From Verrucomicrobiota bacterium (GTDB lineage Bacteria; Verrucomicrobiota; Verrucomicrobiia; Verrucomicrobiales; DEV007): a stretch of 53,267 nucleotides of DNA. Both the position numbers and the translations under genes were made by a program. Under the pieces are notes generated by a model. That model saw only the letters and a list, made by a program, of their open reading frames with translations. It searched no databases and was not told the DNA's origin. This document shows, piece by piece, positions 35,833 through 44,524 of the stretch. The DNA lies in the NCBI GenBank assembly GCA_003402735.1, contig QQNE01000016.1:1-53267 (forward strand), in the 5' to 3' direction. Positions within the stretch are counted from its first letter, which is position 1, and the number at the start of each line of letters is the position of its first letter.

Positions 35833-37758
35833 ATGAGCGACCCCATCCACCACGAGTGCGGCATTGCTTACATCCGCCTGCGCAAAGATCCCGAATACTA
35901 CTACAACAAGTATGGGACCGCGCTCTGGGGGTTCAATAAGCTTTTCCTGCTGCTCCTGAAACAACGCAACCGCGGCCAGGACGGCGCGGGAATCGGTTGT
36001 TGCAAGCTGAACGTCGCCCACGGAAAACGATTCCTGTTCCACGACCGCGCCGTCAAGAGCGACCCGGTGAACCGCTTGTTCCGGAGGCAACAGGGCGAAC
36101 TGGAGCGACTGATCGCCTCCGGATTGCTCGATCTGAAGAACCCGGCGTCGGTGAAGGAAAACTTTGAATTCGGCGGGGAAAACCTGGTTGGCCACCTTCG
36201 TTACAGCACCTCCGGGGGAGTGACCGAGGCGTTTTGCCACCCGCAAGTCCGGGAGAGCAACTGGCCCACGAAGTCCCTGATGGTCCTGGGGAACTTCAAC
36301 ATGACCAATGTCTCCGAGCTGAAAAAGCAGATGGTGGCCCGGGGACAACATCCGTTCCACGATACCGACACCCAAGTCATCCTCGAGGAGATCGGCTTCC
36401 ACCTGGACGAGGCACACACCGACATCTACCGCGAGGAGCGGGACCGCGGCACGGATGGATTGGCCATCCCCAAGGTCATCAGCAACCGGTTCGACATCCC
36501 CAAAATCATTGCGGAATCCGCCCGAACCTGGGATGGAGGCTACACCATCGTGGGTCTCGTCGGAAACGGGGATGGCTTCGTGATGCGCGATCCGAACGGA
36601 ATCCGGCCCTGTTATTACATCGAAGACGACGAAGTGATCGCCTTCGCCTCGGAACGGACTCCGCTGATGACGGTTTTCCAGCGCGAAGCCCAGCAGATTC
36701 AGGAATTGCCCCCAGGCCACGTGGCTTCGGTGCGGCCTTCCGGAGAATTCGCCATCAAACAGTTCGCGGAGGCCAAAACCCGCCGTTCCTGCGCCTTCGA
36801 GCGCATCTATTTCTCTCGAGGCAACGACCCGGACATTTATCGGGAACGGAAACAACTCGGCGCCCGGCTGGTGCCGCAGGTGCTCGACGCGATCGACCGC
36901 GACCTGGACAAAACCGTGTTCAGCTTCATCCCGAACACGGCGGAAACCGGCTACCACGGGCTCATGGACGGACTGCGCGAATGGCGCCGGAATCGGGTCC
37001 GCGAGGAGCTTCGTGAATTGACCGCTCGGGGCGAGCAACTTCCCGAGGAGGCCTTCGACCGCCTGATCATGTCCGGGTGGCCGCGCGGGGAAAAGGTGGC
37101 CAACAAAGACGAAAAATTCCGGACCTTCATCAGCAAGGAAGCGGGGCGCAACGAGCTGGTCGCCTTTGCGTATGACATCACTTACGGAGTGATCGACGGG
37201 GACAATCTCGTGGCCCTCGACGACTCCATCGTGCGCGGCACCACGCTGCGGGAATCGATCCTCCGCATTTTGGCCCGCACCAACCCGCGACAGATCATCA
37301 TCGCATCCACCGCTCCCCAAATCCGTTATCCGGACTGTTATGGGATCGACATGAGCGAGCTGGGCAAGTTCCTGGCCTTCCAAGCCGCCATTGGTCTGCT
37401 CAAGAAACGGGGCCTGGAGAAGACGGTGAAAGATGTCTACGACCGGTGCCGCGAGGAATTGCGCAAGGACCCGATCGACATGGAGAACCGGGTCAAGGCG
37501 ATCTACGAACCCTTTTCCGCGGAGGAGCTCTCCGAAGAGATGGCCCAACTGATCACGCCCACGGACATTTCCTGGAAAGGTGAGGTCCACCTGCTGTTCC
37601 AAACGATCGAAAACCTCCACGCCGCCCTCCCGGACCATCGCGGAGATTGGTATTTCACCGGGAATTACCCCACTCCCGGCGGTTACGCGGTGGTCAACCA
37701 GGCGTTCATTGATTTCTGTGAAGGCCGCGATGGCCGCCCCTACGATGGATGGCTTTGA
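35833..37758 (+). CDS. purF: Amidophosphoribosyltransferase, long PurF form
   Basis: 641 residues. The glutamine-amidotransferase nucleophile is Cys9 in HHECGIA after a short propeptide (MSDPIHHE), which in PurF enzymes is cleaved to free the Cys. The N-terminal domain has GQDGAGIG and GHLRYST, and NGFV-like DPNGIRPCYY. The PRPP-binding loop LVALDDSIVRGTTL is near residue 458. It makes 5-phosphoribosylamine, the first committed step of purine synthesis. It is longer than E. coli PurF (about 505 aa), like forms I know from Bacteroidetes. The start is the ATG at 35833. Confidence 0.92.
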   Translation: MSDPIHHECGIAYIRLRKDPEYYYNKYGTALWGFNKLFLLLLKQRNRGQDGAGIGCCKLNVAHGKRFLFHDRAVKSDPVNRLFRRQQGELERLIASGLLDLKNPASVKENFEFGGENLVGHLRYSTSGGVTEAFCHPQVRESNWPTKSLMVLGNFNMTNVSELKKQMVARGQHPFHDTDTQVILEEIGFHLDEAHTDIYREERDRGTDGLAIPKVISNRFDIPKIIAESARTWDGGYTIVGLVGNGDGFVMRDPNGIRPCYYIEDDEVIAFASERTPLMTVFQREAQQIQELPPGHVASVRPSGEFAIKQFAEAKTRRSCAFERIYFSRGNDPDIYRERKQLGARLVPQVLDAIDRDLDKTVFSFIPNTAETGYHGLMDGLREWRRNRVREELRELTARGEQLPEEAFDRLIMSGWPRGEKVANKDEKFRTFISKEAGRNELVAFAYDITYGVIDGDNLVALDDSIVRGTTLRESILRILARTNPRQIIIASTAPQIRYPDCYGIDMSELGKFLAFQAAIGLLKKRGLEKTVKDVYDRCREELRKDPIDMENRVKAIYEPFSAEELSEEMAQLITPTDISWKGEVHLLFQTIENLHAALPDHRGDWYFTGNYPTPGGYAVVNQAFIDFCEGRDGRPYDGWL

Positions 37759-37827
37759 CCGGTCCCGCCGCGGATCTTTGACACGCCTGTTTTGCAAGCG
37801 GCCCCGCTTTGGCCTAGAGTGCCGGGC

Positions 37828-39189
37828 GTGAGTCCGTTGCCACCATCGTCCACCCACAGTCCGTCCGCCAAAGGAGAGGCCTTCATCCCCTACCTGCGCC
37901 GGGAAATTCTCAAAATCTGTTTGGCCGACGGCAAACTCTCTCTTCCCGACCAGAGTCGGTTCCAGCACTTTTCCGAGCTGTTTGCCGCCTACACCCATTT
38001 CCAGTTTCACCGCGAAGCGGAGGAATTCAAAAGCCACTATTGGTGCCTGAATCCGGATCACGAGGGTCGCTCCTGTGCGGAGATGCCCCCCGAGGAACTC
38101 GAAAAAAATGCGGAATCCATCGTCTCCAGTTTCCGTTCCTTGGCCGAAAGGGCCAACTACCGGGAGGTGTCCCAGGCCGAGTTGGAGCGCAGCTTCAAGG
38201 ATTCCACCCTGGTGGAACTCGCGACGGACGTCGACCTCGATGACTTCAAACGGGTCGCCACGTTCGCCCGGGGCAGTTCCCAGCGGAAAATCAAGGTCCC
38301 ACGGATGTTCCGTCAGGTGGAGGTGGACGCAGAGTTCTGGGATTGCGTCATCCTCCTGCTTCACTTCAAAGGGGAGGAGCACTTCATCAACGCCAAACAG
38401 CGAAAGGCCGGGACGCCCCCGGACTTGCGGTTCAAGCCCGGAAAAATCTACACCTATCACTACAAGGACGTTCCCAAGTCCGACTTGGAACTGCTGTTTC
38501 CCAACGTGCGGATCAGCATGACCCGGAAAGACAAGATCATGATGAGCGTCCCGGCGATCGGGGCCGCTGCGGCCGTCATGGCCAAGGTGGGCGGACAATT
38601 CGCGATCCTCGCCGTGGCCGTGGCGCTTGCGATGGGCTGGACCTGGCTTCGTCACCAGATCGACCCGCTGGAAAAGCACAACAGTGTCCAGGCCTTGGCC
38701 GCCTTGAGCGCCATCTTTACCATCATCATCGCCCTCGCCGGGTTCGCCTTCAAACAGTGGAGCACCTACAAAAATAAGCGGAACAATTTCCTCAAACTCG
38801 TCGCGGAGAACCTTTTCTACCGCAACATGGCCACGAATCAGTCCGTCTTCAGCCGACTCCTGGACAGCGCCGAAGAGGAAGAGTGCAAGGAGGCCATGCT
38901 GGTCTACTACCACCTCATCGCCAACTCCAGCCAACCGATGACCGCGGCGCAACTGGACGCCGTCATCGAGTCCTGGATGCGCGAAACGTTTGGCACGGTG
39001 ATTGATTTCGACATCCAGGGCCCCATCCAAAACCTCGGCCGGATTCAAGGGCGCAACCGAGCCGGCGAAACGGTGGCCCTGCTGACCGTGGACGACTCCG
39101 GTCACCTGCGCGTCCCTTCCCTGGACGATGCCCTGCACATCCTTGATGACATCTGGGATACGGCGTATCGTTACAATTCCCCATCCTGA
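37828..39189 (+). CDS. DUF3754 (TMEM143-like) family membrane protein
   Basis: 453 residues. N-terminal soluble region (FIPYLRREILKICLADGKL), then DFKRVATFARGSS, RMFRQVEVDAEFWDCVILLLHFK, and NVRISMTRKDKIMMSVPAIG leading into two membrane segments (VMAKVGGQFAILAVAVALAMGW and LAALSAIFTIIIALAGFAF), then FYRNMATNQSVFSRLLDSAEEEE. This order matches the DUF3754 family, function unknown. I start at the GTG at 37828; a TTG at 37792 is in frame. Three bases from the next gene, so DUF3754-VF530-yciB form one operon. Confidence 0.8.
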   Translation: MSPLPPSSTHSPSAKGEAFIPYLRREILKICLADGKLSLPDQSRFQHFSELFAAYTHFQFHREAEEFKSHYWCLNPDHEGRSCAEMPPEELEKNAESIVSSFRSLAERANYREVSQAELERSFKDSTLVELATDVDLDDFKRVATFARGSSQRKIKVPRMFRQVEVDAEFWDCVILLLHFKGEEHFINAKQRKAGTPPDLRFKPGKIYTYHYKDVPKSDLELLFPNVRISMTRKDKIMMSVPAIGAAAAVMAKVGGQFAILAVAVALAMGWTWLRHQIDPLEKHNSVQALAALSAIFTIIIALAGFAFKQWSTYKNKRNNFLKLVAENLFYRNMATNQSVFSRLLDSAEEEECKEAMLVYYHLIANSSQPMTAAQLDAVIESWMRETFGTVIDFDIQGPIQNLGRIQGRNRAGETVALLTVDDSGHLRVPSLDDALHILDDIWDTAYRYNSPS

Positions 39190-39191
39190 GG

Positions 39192-39461
39192 ATGAACATC
39201 CCCCCCACACCCCACTCGTCCCGAGATCCGCTGCACGGGATCACCTTGGAGCGCATCGTCACCACCCTGCACACGCTTTACGGGTGGGAACGGATGGGGC
39301 GTCGCATTCCGATCCGTTGCTTCCTGCACGACCCCAGCATCAAATCCAGCCTGACCTTTCTGCGCAAGACGCCCTGGGCCCGGCAGAAGGTGGAAGCTTG
39401 GTTTATCGAATCCCTGCAAGATCTGCCATCGGCACAAGAACCATCTCACCCTCCCCTCTGA
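39192..39461 (+). CDS. VF530-family (DUF2132) small protein
   Basis: 89 residues. DPLHGITLERIVTTL, YGWERMG, RIPIRCFLHDPSIKSSL and FLRKTPWARQKVE are the family hallmarks; VF530 has a known DNA-binding-like fold of unknown role. ATG two bases after the DUF3754 stop, GAGG just upstream. Part of the DUF3754-yciB operon. Confidence 0.92.
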   Translation: MNIPPTPHSSRDPLHGITLERIVTTLHTLYGWERMGRRIPIRCFLHDPSIKSSLTFLRKTPWARQKVEAWFIESLQDLPSAQEPSHPPL

Positions 39462-39477
39462 CAAGCCTCTTCACCTC

Positions 39478-40149
39478 ATGAGCTTCCTGCGCCGGATCTA
39501 CCCCTTTAACCTGGAACAAACGATCAATTTGCTGAGCGAATTCGGTCCGCTCATCACCCTGTTCATGGTGAACGCCATCTTCGGGGTCACCGCCGGCATT
39601 TGGTCCCTCATTGGCACCACCTTGCTGGCGCTGGTCGCGATGCGCGTCTTCCTTAACAAACTGCCCATCCTGGCCCTCATCGCCGGGGGCTTCACCCTGA
39701 TCTTCAGTTCCGTTTCGCTCGTCACCCATGATCCGGTCTGGGTCCAGATCAAGGTCACCCTTTTCAACGCCGCTTTTGCCGCCTTCCTCGGGTTCGGCTT
39801 GGTCACCAAGAAAAATTTCTTCAAATACGCTTTCGAGAAAACGTTCCACTACACCCAGGAGGGCTGGAACCGTTTCACGCTGGGCATGATGATCCTCTTT
39901 CTCATCCTCGCCGTGGCCAACGAAGTCATTCGGCTTACTTTTTGGCATTCCAATCCTTACACCATCCTCGGTCACCACACGACCGGCCTGCAAATCTGGA
40001 TCCTCTTCAAGGTGGCCGTCGTCATGCCGGGCAGCGGTCTCTATGCGTTCCTCCTGACGCGCCCCATGCGCAAATACGCCATCCCGCCGGAAGACGTCGC
40101 CGCCGCTCAAGCGACCGAGACGGCGGTCGAGGTGTCAATGATCCCCTGA
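39478..40149 (+). CDS. yciB: Inner membrane septation protein YciB-like
   Basis: 223 residues with five to six membrane helices. LLSEFGPLITLFMVNAIFGVTAG, VWVQIKVTLFNAAFAAFLGFG, FKYAFEKTFHYTQEGWNRFTLG and NEVIRLTFW match the YciB/IspZ family, which takes part in envelope synthesis and division in E. coli. Starts 16 bp after the VF530 gene. A soluble tail of about 30 residues follows the last helix. Confidence 0.87.
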   Translation: MSFLRRIYPFNLEQTINLLSEFGPLITLFMVNAIFGVTAGIWSLIGTTLLALVAMRVFLNKLPILALIAGGFTLIFSSVSLVTHDPVWVQIKVTLFNAAFAAFLGFGLVTKKNFFKYAFEKTFHYTQEGWNRFTLGMMILFLILAVANEVIRLTFWHSNPYTILGHHTTGLQIWILFKVAVVMPGSGLYAFLLTRPMRKYAIPPEDVAAAQATETAVEVSMIP

Positions 40150-40207
40150 TCGCTTCCCAAATCAAGTCCGCGCTCGACTCCGTCCGTTCCGCTGCGTAGC
40201 GTCCGGG

Positions 40208-41131
40208 ATGAATCTTTCTCAGCCTTCACCCCGACGAGGATTTTTGCGGCGCGGTGTTGCCTCCAGCCTTGGAGTGACCGCTCTCACCTCTCTCCTGCGC
40301 AGCCAATTGGAGGCCGCCGACGCGGCGGTCGGAGGCGGCGGCAAGGTGCGGCACTCGGTATGCAAATGGTGCTACAAGGGCATTCCCCTGGAAACCCTCT
40401 GCCAAGCCGCCAAGGAGATCGGCCTGGAATCGATCGAACTCCTCGATCCTGCGGATTTCCCGACCGTGCAAGCCCACGGACTCCACTGCGCGATGGTCAG
40501 CTTCCCCACGATCCAAGGCCCGGGAGGCGTCAAGATCGGCCCCATCCCAAAAGGCTGGAACCGGCTCGAACACCACGATCTTTTGCTTCAGGCCTACGAA
40601 CCTTTGATGGCAACCAGCGCCGCGGCCGGATTCAAGCAGGTCATCTGCTTCAGCGGTAACCGGGAAGGGATGAGCGACGACCAGGGCCTCGAGAATTGCG
40701 CCATCGGGCTAAAACGCCTGATGCCCAAGGCCGAACAACTCGGTGTGACCTTGGTTATGGAACTGCTCAACAGCAAAGTGAACCACGCCGATTACATGTG
40801 CGACCATACCGCCTGGGGAGCAGCCCTTTGCGAACGCCTCGGATCAACGCCCCACTTCAAGCTGCTCTACGACATCTACCACATGCAGATCATGGAGGGA
40901 GACGTCATCGCCACCATCGGCAAGCACCACGCCCACATCGCACACTACCACACTGGCGGTGTCCCGGGCCGGGCGGAGATCGATGAAACCCAGGAGCTAA
41001 ACTATCCGGCGATCATTCGGGCCATCCAAGCCACGGGCTACACCGGCTTCCTCGGACAGGAATTTATCCCCAAGCGAGAGGACAAGCTGGCGTCGCTGAA
41101 GCAGGCGGTCAGCATCTGCACGGTGACTTGA
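40208..41131 (+). CDS. Tat-exported hydroxypyruvate-isomerase-like TIM barrel (second copy type)
   Basis: 307 residues. Twin-arginine signal PRRGFLRRGVASSLGVTALTSLL, then a TIM barrel with SVCKWCYKGIPLETLC, LLDPADFPTV, VICFSGNR, VTLVMELLNSKVNH, LLYDIYHMQIMEGD and GQEFIPKR. It resembles hydroxypyruvate isomerase (Hyi), whose catalytic Glu pair would correspond to MELLNS and GQEF. Export makes the textbook Hyi role uncertain. The gene is 58 bp after yciB. Confidence 0.88.
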   Translation: MNLSQPSPRRGFLRRGVASSLGVTALTSLLRSQLEAADAAVGGGGKVRHSVCKWCYKGIPLETLCQAAKEIGLESIELLDPADFPTVQAHGLHCAMVSFPTIQGPGGVKIGPIPKGWNRLEHHDLLLQAYEPLMATSAAAGFKQVICFSGNREGMSDDQGLENCAIGLKRLMPKAEQLGVTLVMELLNSKVNHADYMCDHTAWGAALCERLGSTPHFKLLYDIYHMQIMEGDVIATIGKHHAHIAHYHTGGVPGRAEIDETQELNYPAIIRAIQATGYTGFLGQEFIPKREDKLASLKQAVSICTVT

Positions 41132-41215
41132 AGCGATTCACGAGGATGGGTCGCCCGCTGGGGGGGCCGTCGCCAGAGCCTGTTGCAGGGCACCCATGCC
41201 AAAAAACCGAAAAGA

Positions 41216-41289
41216 TCGGGCTGACTGGATTCGAACCAGCGGCCTCCTGCACCCCATGCAGGCGCGCTACCAAACTGCGCCACAGCCCG
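41216..41289 (-). tRNA. tRNA-Pro (anticodon GGG)
   Basis: Read on the minus strand: acceptor CGGGCTG pairs with CAGCCCG (7/7), D-arm GCGC/GCGC around AGTTTGGTA, anticodon stem CCTGC/GCAGG with loop ATGGGGT (anticodon GGG, G37), five-base variable loop and T-arm CTGG/CCAG around TTCGAAT. 74 nt; CCA is not encoded. Confidence 0.97.
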
Positions 41290-41296
41290 TTTTGTT

Positions 41297-41328
41297 CCCC
41301 GGGACGCGGAAAACTCGCCGCCCGGGGG
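41297..41328. terminator. GC-rich hairpin between peroxiredoxin and tRNA-Pro
   Basis: CCCCGG at 41297-41302 pairs with CCGGGG at 41323-41328; a second stem GCGG/CCGC lies inside (41306-41309 and 41318-41321) with loop AAAACTCG. It sits between the peroxiredoxin stop and the start of the tRNA on the same strand. No T-tract. Confidence 0.45.
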
Positions 41329-41373
41329 ATATCTATCAACCGGAAATCCCGGATGATCAAGAGAGAGATTCGT

Positions 41374-42003
41374 TCACTTGCCTGCCAGGTAGGCGGCCGT
41401 GCTCGCATGGTCCGGCTTCATCGCCGCCGCTCCCTTGTGCCAATCCATGGGACAGACCTCGCCATGCTGCTCGAAATGCTGCAGCGCGTCCACCATCCGA
41501 AGCGTCTCCGCCACGGAGCGCCCCAGCGGCATGTTGTTGACCACTTGGTGCTGGACGACCCCCTCTTTGTCGATCAGGAAGAGGCCACGGTAGGCCACCA
41601 ATTCCCCCTCCACGCAGAGGTCGCCGTCGTCATCGACGTCATACTCGCCCGCCAAAACGCCATAGGCGTAGGAGATGGTCTTGTTGGTGTCCGCCACCAA
41701 GGGATAGGAAACGCCCTGGATTCCGCCCCGGTCCCGAGGCACCTGCAGCCAGCCCCAATGCGAAAACTCCGTGTCCGTGGAACAACCGACGATCACCGTG
41801 TCGCGCTTGCGAAACTCCTCGATCGCGTCCTGAAAGGCATGCAGTTCTGTTGGACACACAAACGTGAAATCCTTTGGGTAGAAAAACAGCACCACGTAGG
41901 ATTTTCCCAGGTAGGAATCGAGGGAGAAATCCTCAACGACTTCCCCGTTGACGACTGCCTTGGCGAGGAAAGAGGGGGCACTTTTGCCGACGAGCACAGA
42001 CAT
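41374..42003 (-). CDS. 2-Cys peroxiredoxin (AhpC/Prx1 type)
   Basis: 209 residues. The peroxidatic Cys50 lies in FVCPTELHAF and the resolving Cys184 in EVCPMDW, so typical 2-Cys chemistry is intact; PRDRGG near residue 90 is the usual active-site arginine segment. A stretch near residues 120-131 (DVDDDGDLC) adds about ten acidic residues and a Cys130 not usual in AhpC/Prx1. It reduces hydroperoxides using a thioredoxin-type donor. The ATG at 42003 is preceded by a palindrome with TTGACA. Confidence 0.92.
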   Translation of the reverse strand: MSVLVGKSAPSFLAKAVVNGEVVEDFSLDSYLGKSYVVLFFYPKDFTFVCPTELHAFQDAIEEFRKRDTVIVGCSTDTEFSHWGWLQVPRDRGGIQGVSYPLVADTNKTISYAYGVLAGEYDVDDDGDLCVEGELVAYRGLFLIDKEGVVQHQVVNNMPLGRSVAETLRMVDALQHFEQHGEVCPMDWHKGAAAMKPDHASTAAYLAGK

Positions 42004-42064
42004 GGTTGTAAAGATAGAGGTGGTTGCGGTTGGGTTGAACGTTACGCGGCGAATCTCCCCCGCC

Positions 42065-42079
42065 TTGACACAATGTCAA
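42065..42079 (-). promoter_or_regulatory. TTGACA-containing palindrome upstream of peroxiredoxin
   Basis: TTGACACAATGTCAA is a 6-3-6 palindrome 61-75 bp upstream of the peroxiredoxin ATG. On either strand its TTGACA half can serve as a -35 hexamer; the matching -10 for the minus strand is poor. It may be an operator overlapping the promoter. Confidence 0.35.
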
Positions 42080-42099
42080 CCGCCGGGAACAGGGCAGAT

Positions 42100-43668
42100 T
42101 CACGGCTTGAGACACCGCAGCAGCAGATTACCGGCCGAAGCGAACTCCTCTGTCACCCCCTCTACGACCGCTTCCACTTTCCCGTCGGCCAAGTCCAGTT
42201 CACCGAACCCCCAGAAATCCTGACGGCGTTCCGCAGTCAAATTCTTTCCATCGATCCGCAGCCTCCAAGAAGGAGCGGTCTCCGCGTCCGGTGCCTGCCA
42301 ATCCACCCGAACCCTCACCTTTTCCGACGTTTGCAGGTGCCACCGCAAAGCGGATGGACCGACGGACTCGGCGTATTCCGCCAGCAACGGCAAATCCGGA
42401 AAGCCGGGTTGCCCCACCACCAGGGAGACCGGCTGCAGGTCGAACTGGGAGGCGTTCAGATACCAACGCCCAAAATCAGATTTCAGGCGCGCCAACACGA
42501 ACGGATAGGCTTCGCCAACTTCGTAGAGTTGCCGGGGATCGGCCTGCAAATCGAAGAGTTCCCACAGTTCACCTGGAGGCAATGCCGGGTTTCGGCGCGT
42601 CCCGGGATCACGCACCGCCAGCCAACTGGTGTTTCGGAACGAGGTTCGTGCGGAACTCGGGTTGCGCCCCTGAATCACCACATTGCCAATGTCACGGTTC
42701 GGCCAACGCTCCGGCCGCTGGTTGGTCAGCAAGGGCAACAAATTCATCCCATCCATCGGACGGTCGTCCGGCATCCGGGCTCGGGCCAACGCGGCGGCGG
42801 TGGCGAACAGATCGACATTTTGCGCAATGTCATGAACGATCAGCCCCGGCTCGATCCTCCCGGGCCAATGCCAGAAACCCGGAATCCGCACGCCGCCCTC
42901 TGACAAACTCCCCGGGCCACCAAACAACTTCGCCTCCCGGTAAGCGTCGGGGCGGTCGGAAACCAGAATCGTCAGGGTCTGCCAGGCTCGGCCATCCGCT
43001 TCCACAACCGCCATCAAATCCCCCGCAATCCGGTTCAGAATCGCCAAACCTCCTTCCCCGGGCGGCACCGTGACCCAACAAAGAAACGGGCGATCGTGCG
43101 ATTTGCCGACAAAGGCGCTCGCCGCCGCCCCAATTTCCGCCCAGGGATCCGCCACGGAAACTTCCGGATCGAGGCCCCGCTGAATCCAGGCTCGATCCCC
43201 ATCCCACAGGGCCCGGCAACGACCGGCAAATTCGGAAAAGCCCTGAAAGACAGGATGCTGCGGCGGATGACAACCATGACGCCACCAGCCAAAAAATCCC
43301 GTCGCATACCCTGAATCCTGGCACACCTCACCCAGCGTCACCTCCAACTCGTGCAACAACTGCTCGCCGCCGCCGTCGCCGGAAACCCCGTTCCGCAAAA
43401 AGTGCCGCCCGGTGAGAAGCTCCGCATGCCCTGGAGCGGCGACCGGATTCCCGTAAAACCGCCGCAAATTGGCTCCCCGATCGCGCAGCCGCACCAAGCC
43501 GTCCAGCGAGCCATCCATCCGCCAATCCATGGCCTGCTCCCATCCCGCCCCGGAAGCGACCAGCACGATCAAATTCGGCGGTTCGCCGGTAGCGCCCTCG
43601 ACACTTGCTAGGCCCCCGCTCGCCGCTGAGAGGATCCAAACGAGAAGCTGATTGACCCTCCTTTCCAC
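42100..43668 (-). CDS. Sulfatase-family protein with degenerate active site
   Basis: About 522 residues with a signal-like start (QLLVWILSAASGGLA) if begun at the GTG at 43668; the frame is open to an ATG at 43758. The overall layout is that of type I sulfatases (PNLIVLVASGAGW, AELLTGRH, SEGGVRIPGFWHWPG, LWELFDLQADPRQLYEV), but the key residues are missing: the usual metal Asp-Asp of the first motif is Ser-Gly, and the C-x-P-S-R formylglycine motif reads A-A-P-G-H (positions 77-81). The later SDNG motif is SDRPDA. It is probably a catalytically inactive homologue or has a different activity. It diverges from a PP2C gene. Confidence 0.78.
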   Translation of the reverse strand: MERRVNQLLVWILSAASGGLASVEGATGEPPNLIVLVASGAGWEQAMDWRMDGSLDGLVRLRDRGANLRRFYGNPVAAPGHAELLTGRHFLRNGVSGDGGGEQLLHELEVTLGEVCQDSGYATGFFGWWRHGCHPPQHPVFQGFSEFAGRCRALWDGDRAWIQRGLDPEVSVADPWAEIGAAASAFVGKSHDRPFLCWVTVPPGEGGLAILNRIAGDLMAVVEADGRAWQTLTILVSDRPDAYREAKLFGGPGSLSEGGVRIPGFWHWPGRIEPGLIVHDIAQNVDLFATAAALARARMPDDRPMDGMNLLPLLTNQRPERWPNRDIGNVVIQGRNPSSARTSFRNTSWLAVRDPGTRRNPALPPGELWELFDLQADPRQLYEVGEAYPFVLARLKSDFGRWYLNASQFDLQPVSLVVGQPGFPDLPLLAEYAESVGPSALRWHLQTSEKVRVRVDWQAPDAETAPSWRLRIDGKNLTAERRQDFWGFGELDLADGKVEAVVEGVTEEFASAGNLLLRCLKP

Positions 43669-43756
43669 CGCCAGCCAACTTCCAACTTGCGCCCCGCTCC
43701 TGTCAAGAGAAGCGTAAACGACCCCCTGCACGCCCCCGGGCGTCACCGGATCCATC

Positions 43757-44464
43757 ATGTATACCGGGTTCTCTCACACCATGGCTGGCCGGAAGAGAAA
43801 TCTCTACGTCCGCCGCTCCAACGAAGACCGCGTCTTGGTCCGTCGGTTCGAATCCCCCGACCACAGCCCCGCCATTTTGGCTGCGGTGGCGGACGGAGTC
43901 AGCAACTGCGCTGACGGCGGCGCCGTGGCCCATTGGCTGCTCGACGAACGGCTCAGCCAAGATCCGCTGCCCACGGAGACCAGCACTGATCTTTGCCGCC
44001 TGATCGGAACCTATTTGCGCCATGTCCATCACGACTTCCTCAACCGATTCGCCTCCGAACCGGACCTGATCGAAAGCGCCTGCACCCTGGCCGGGGTTCT
44101 GGCGCGGGGGACCAAGGCTTGCGTTTTCTGGTGCGGCGACTCCCCGATCCATCATCTGCGCAAAACCAGCGCCGGCCACGAAGGGGAAATGCTGACGACC
44201 CCAGACAAAATCGAGGGAACACCGATGCTCACGGACTGCTTCTCCGGCGTCACCGCCTTTGCGTTTCGCAGCCGATCGATCGATGTCTCCCCCGGAGATC
44301 TCATCATCTGCGCCACCGACGGCTTGGTTCTGGACGCCCGGGAACTCGCGGAAAGCGTGAACCAATATGGCTTCTGCAGTGCATGGATCGAGCACATCTG
44401 CGCCCATTCCCATGCCTTTCCCGGCTCGGACGACGTCGGAGTGGCGGCGATCCGGATCGATTGA
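43757..44464 (+). CDS. PP2C-family Ser/Thr protein phosphatase-like protein
   Basis: 235 residues from the ATG at 43757; an in-frame ATG at 43781 is also possible. PP2C signs: NEDRVLV, AAVADGVSNCADGG (metal Asp), CVFWCGDSPIHHLR, DLIICATDGLVLDA and DDVGVAAI at the end. It would dephosphorylate a Ser/Thr target. Its ATG at 43757 lies within bases of the open frame of the divergent sulfatase homologue, so the two have a shared or overlapping 5' region. No kinase is nearby. Confidence 0.8.
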   Translation: MYTGFSHTMAGRKRNLYVRRSNEDRVLVRRFESPDHSPAILAAVADGVSNCADGGAVAHWLLDERLSQDPLPTETSTDLCRLIGTYLRHVHHDFLNRFASEPDLIESACTLAGVLARGTKACVFWCGDSPIHHLRKTSAGHEGEMLTTPDKIEGTPMLTDCFSGVTAFAFRSRSIDVSPGDLIICATDGLVLDARELAESVNQYGFCSAWIEHICAHSHAFPGSDDVGVAAIRID

Positions 44465-44524
44465 GGCGCAGGGCATTGGCCAGAAAAAAACTGAAAGAAG
44501 CGATCGACCGCTGACGTTTTGCAG

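Noticed and set aside
37759-37827. TTGACA at 37779 as promoter of DUF3754
   Set aside because: No acceptable -10 at 16-19 bp; the TAGAGT further on is too far.
35809-39210. Very long open frame antisense to purF and DUF3754
   Set aside because: It runs opposite two clear genes; long antisense frames are typical of GC-rich coding DNA. No recognisable domains.
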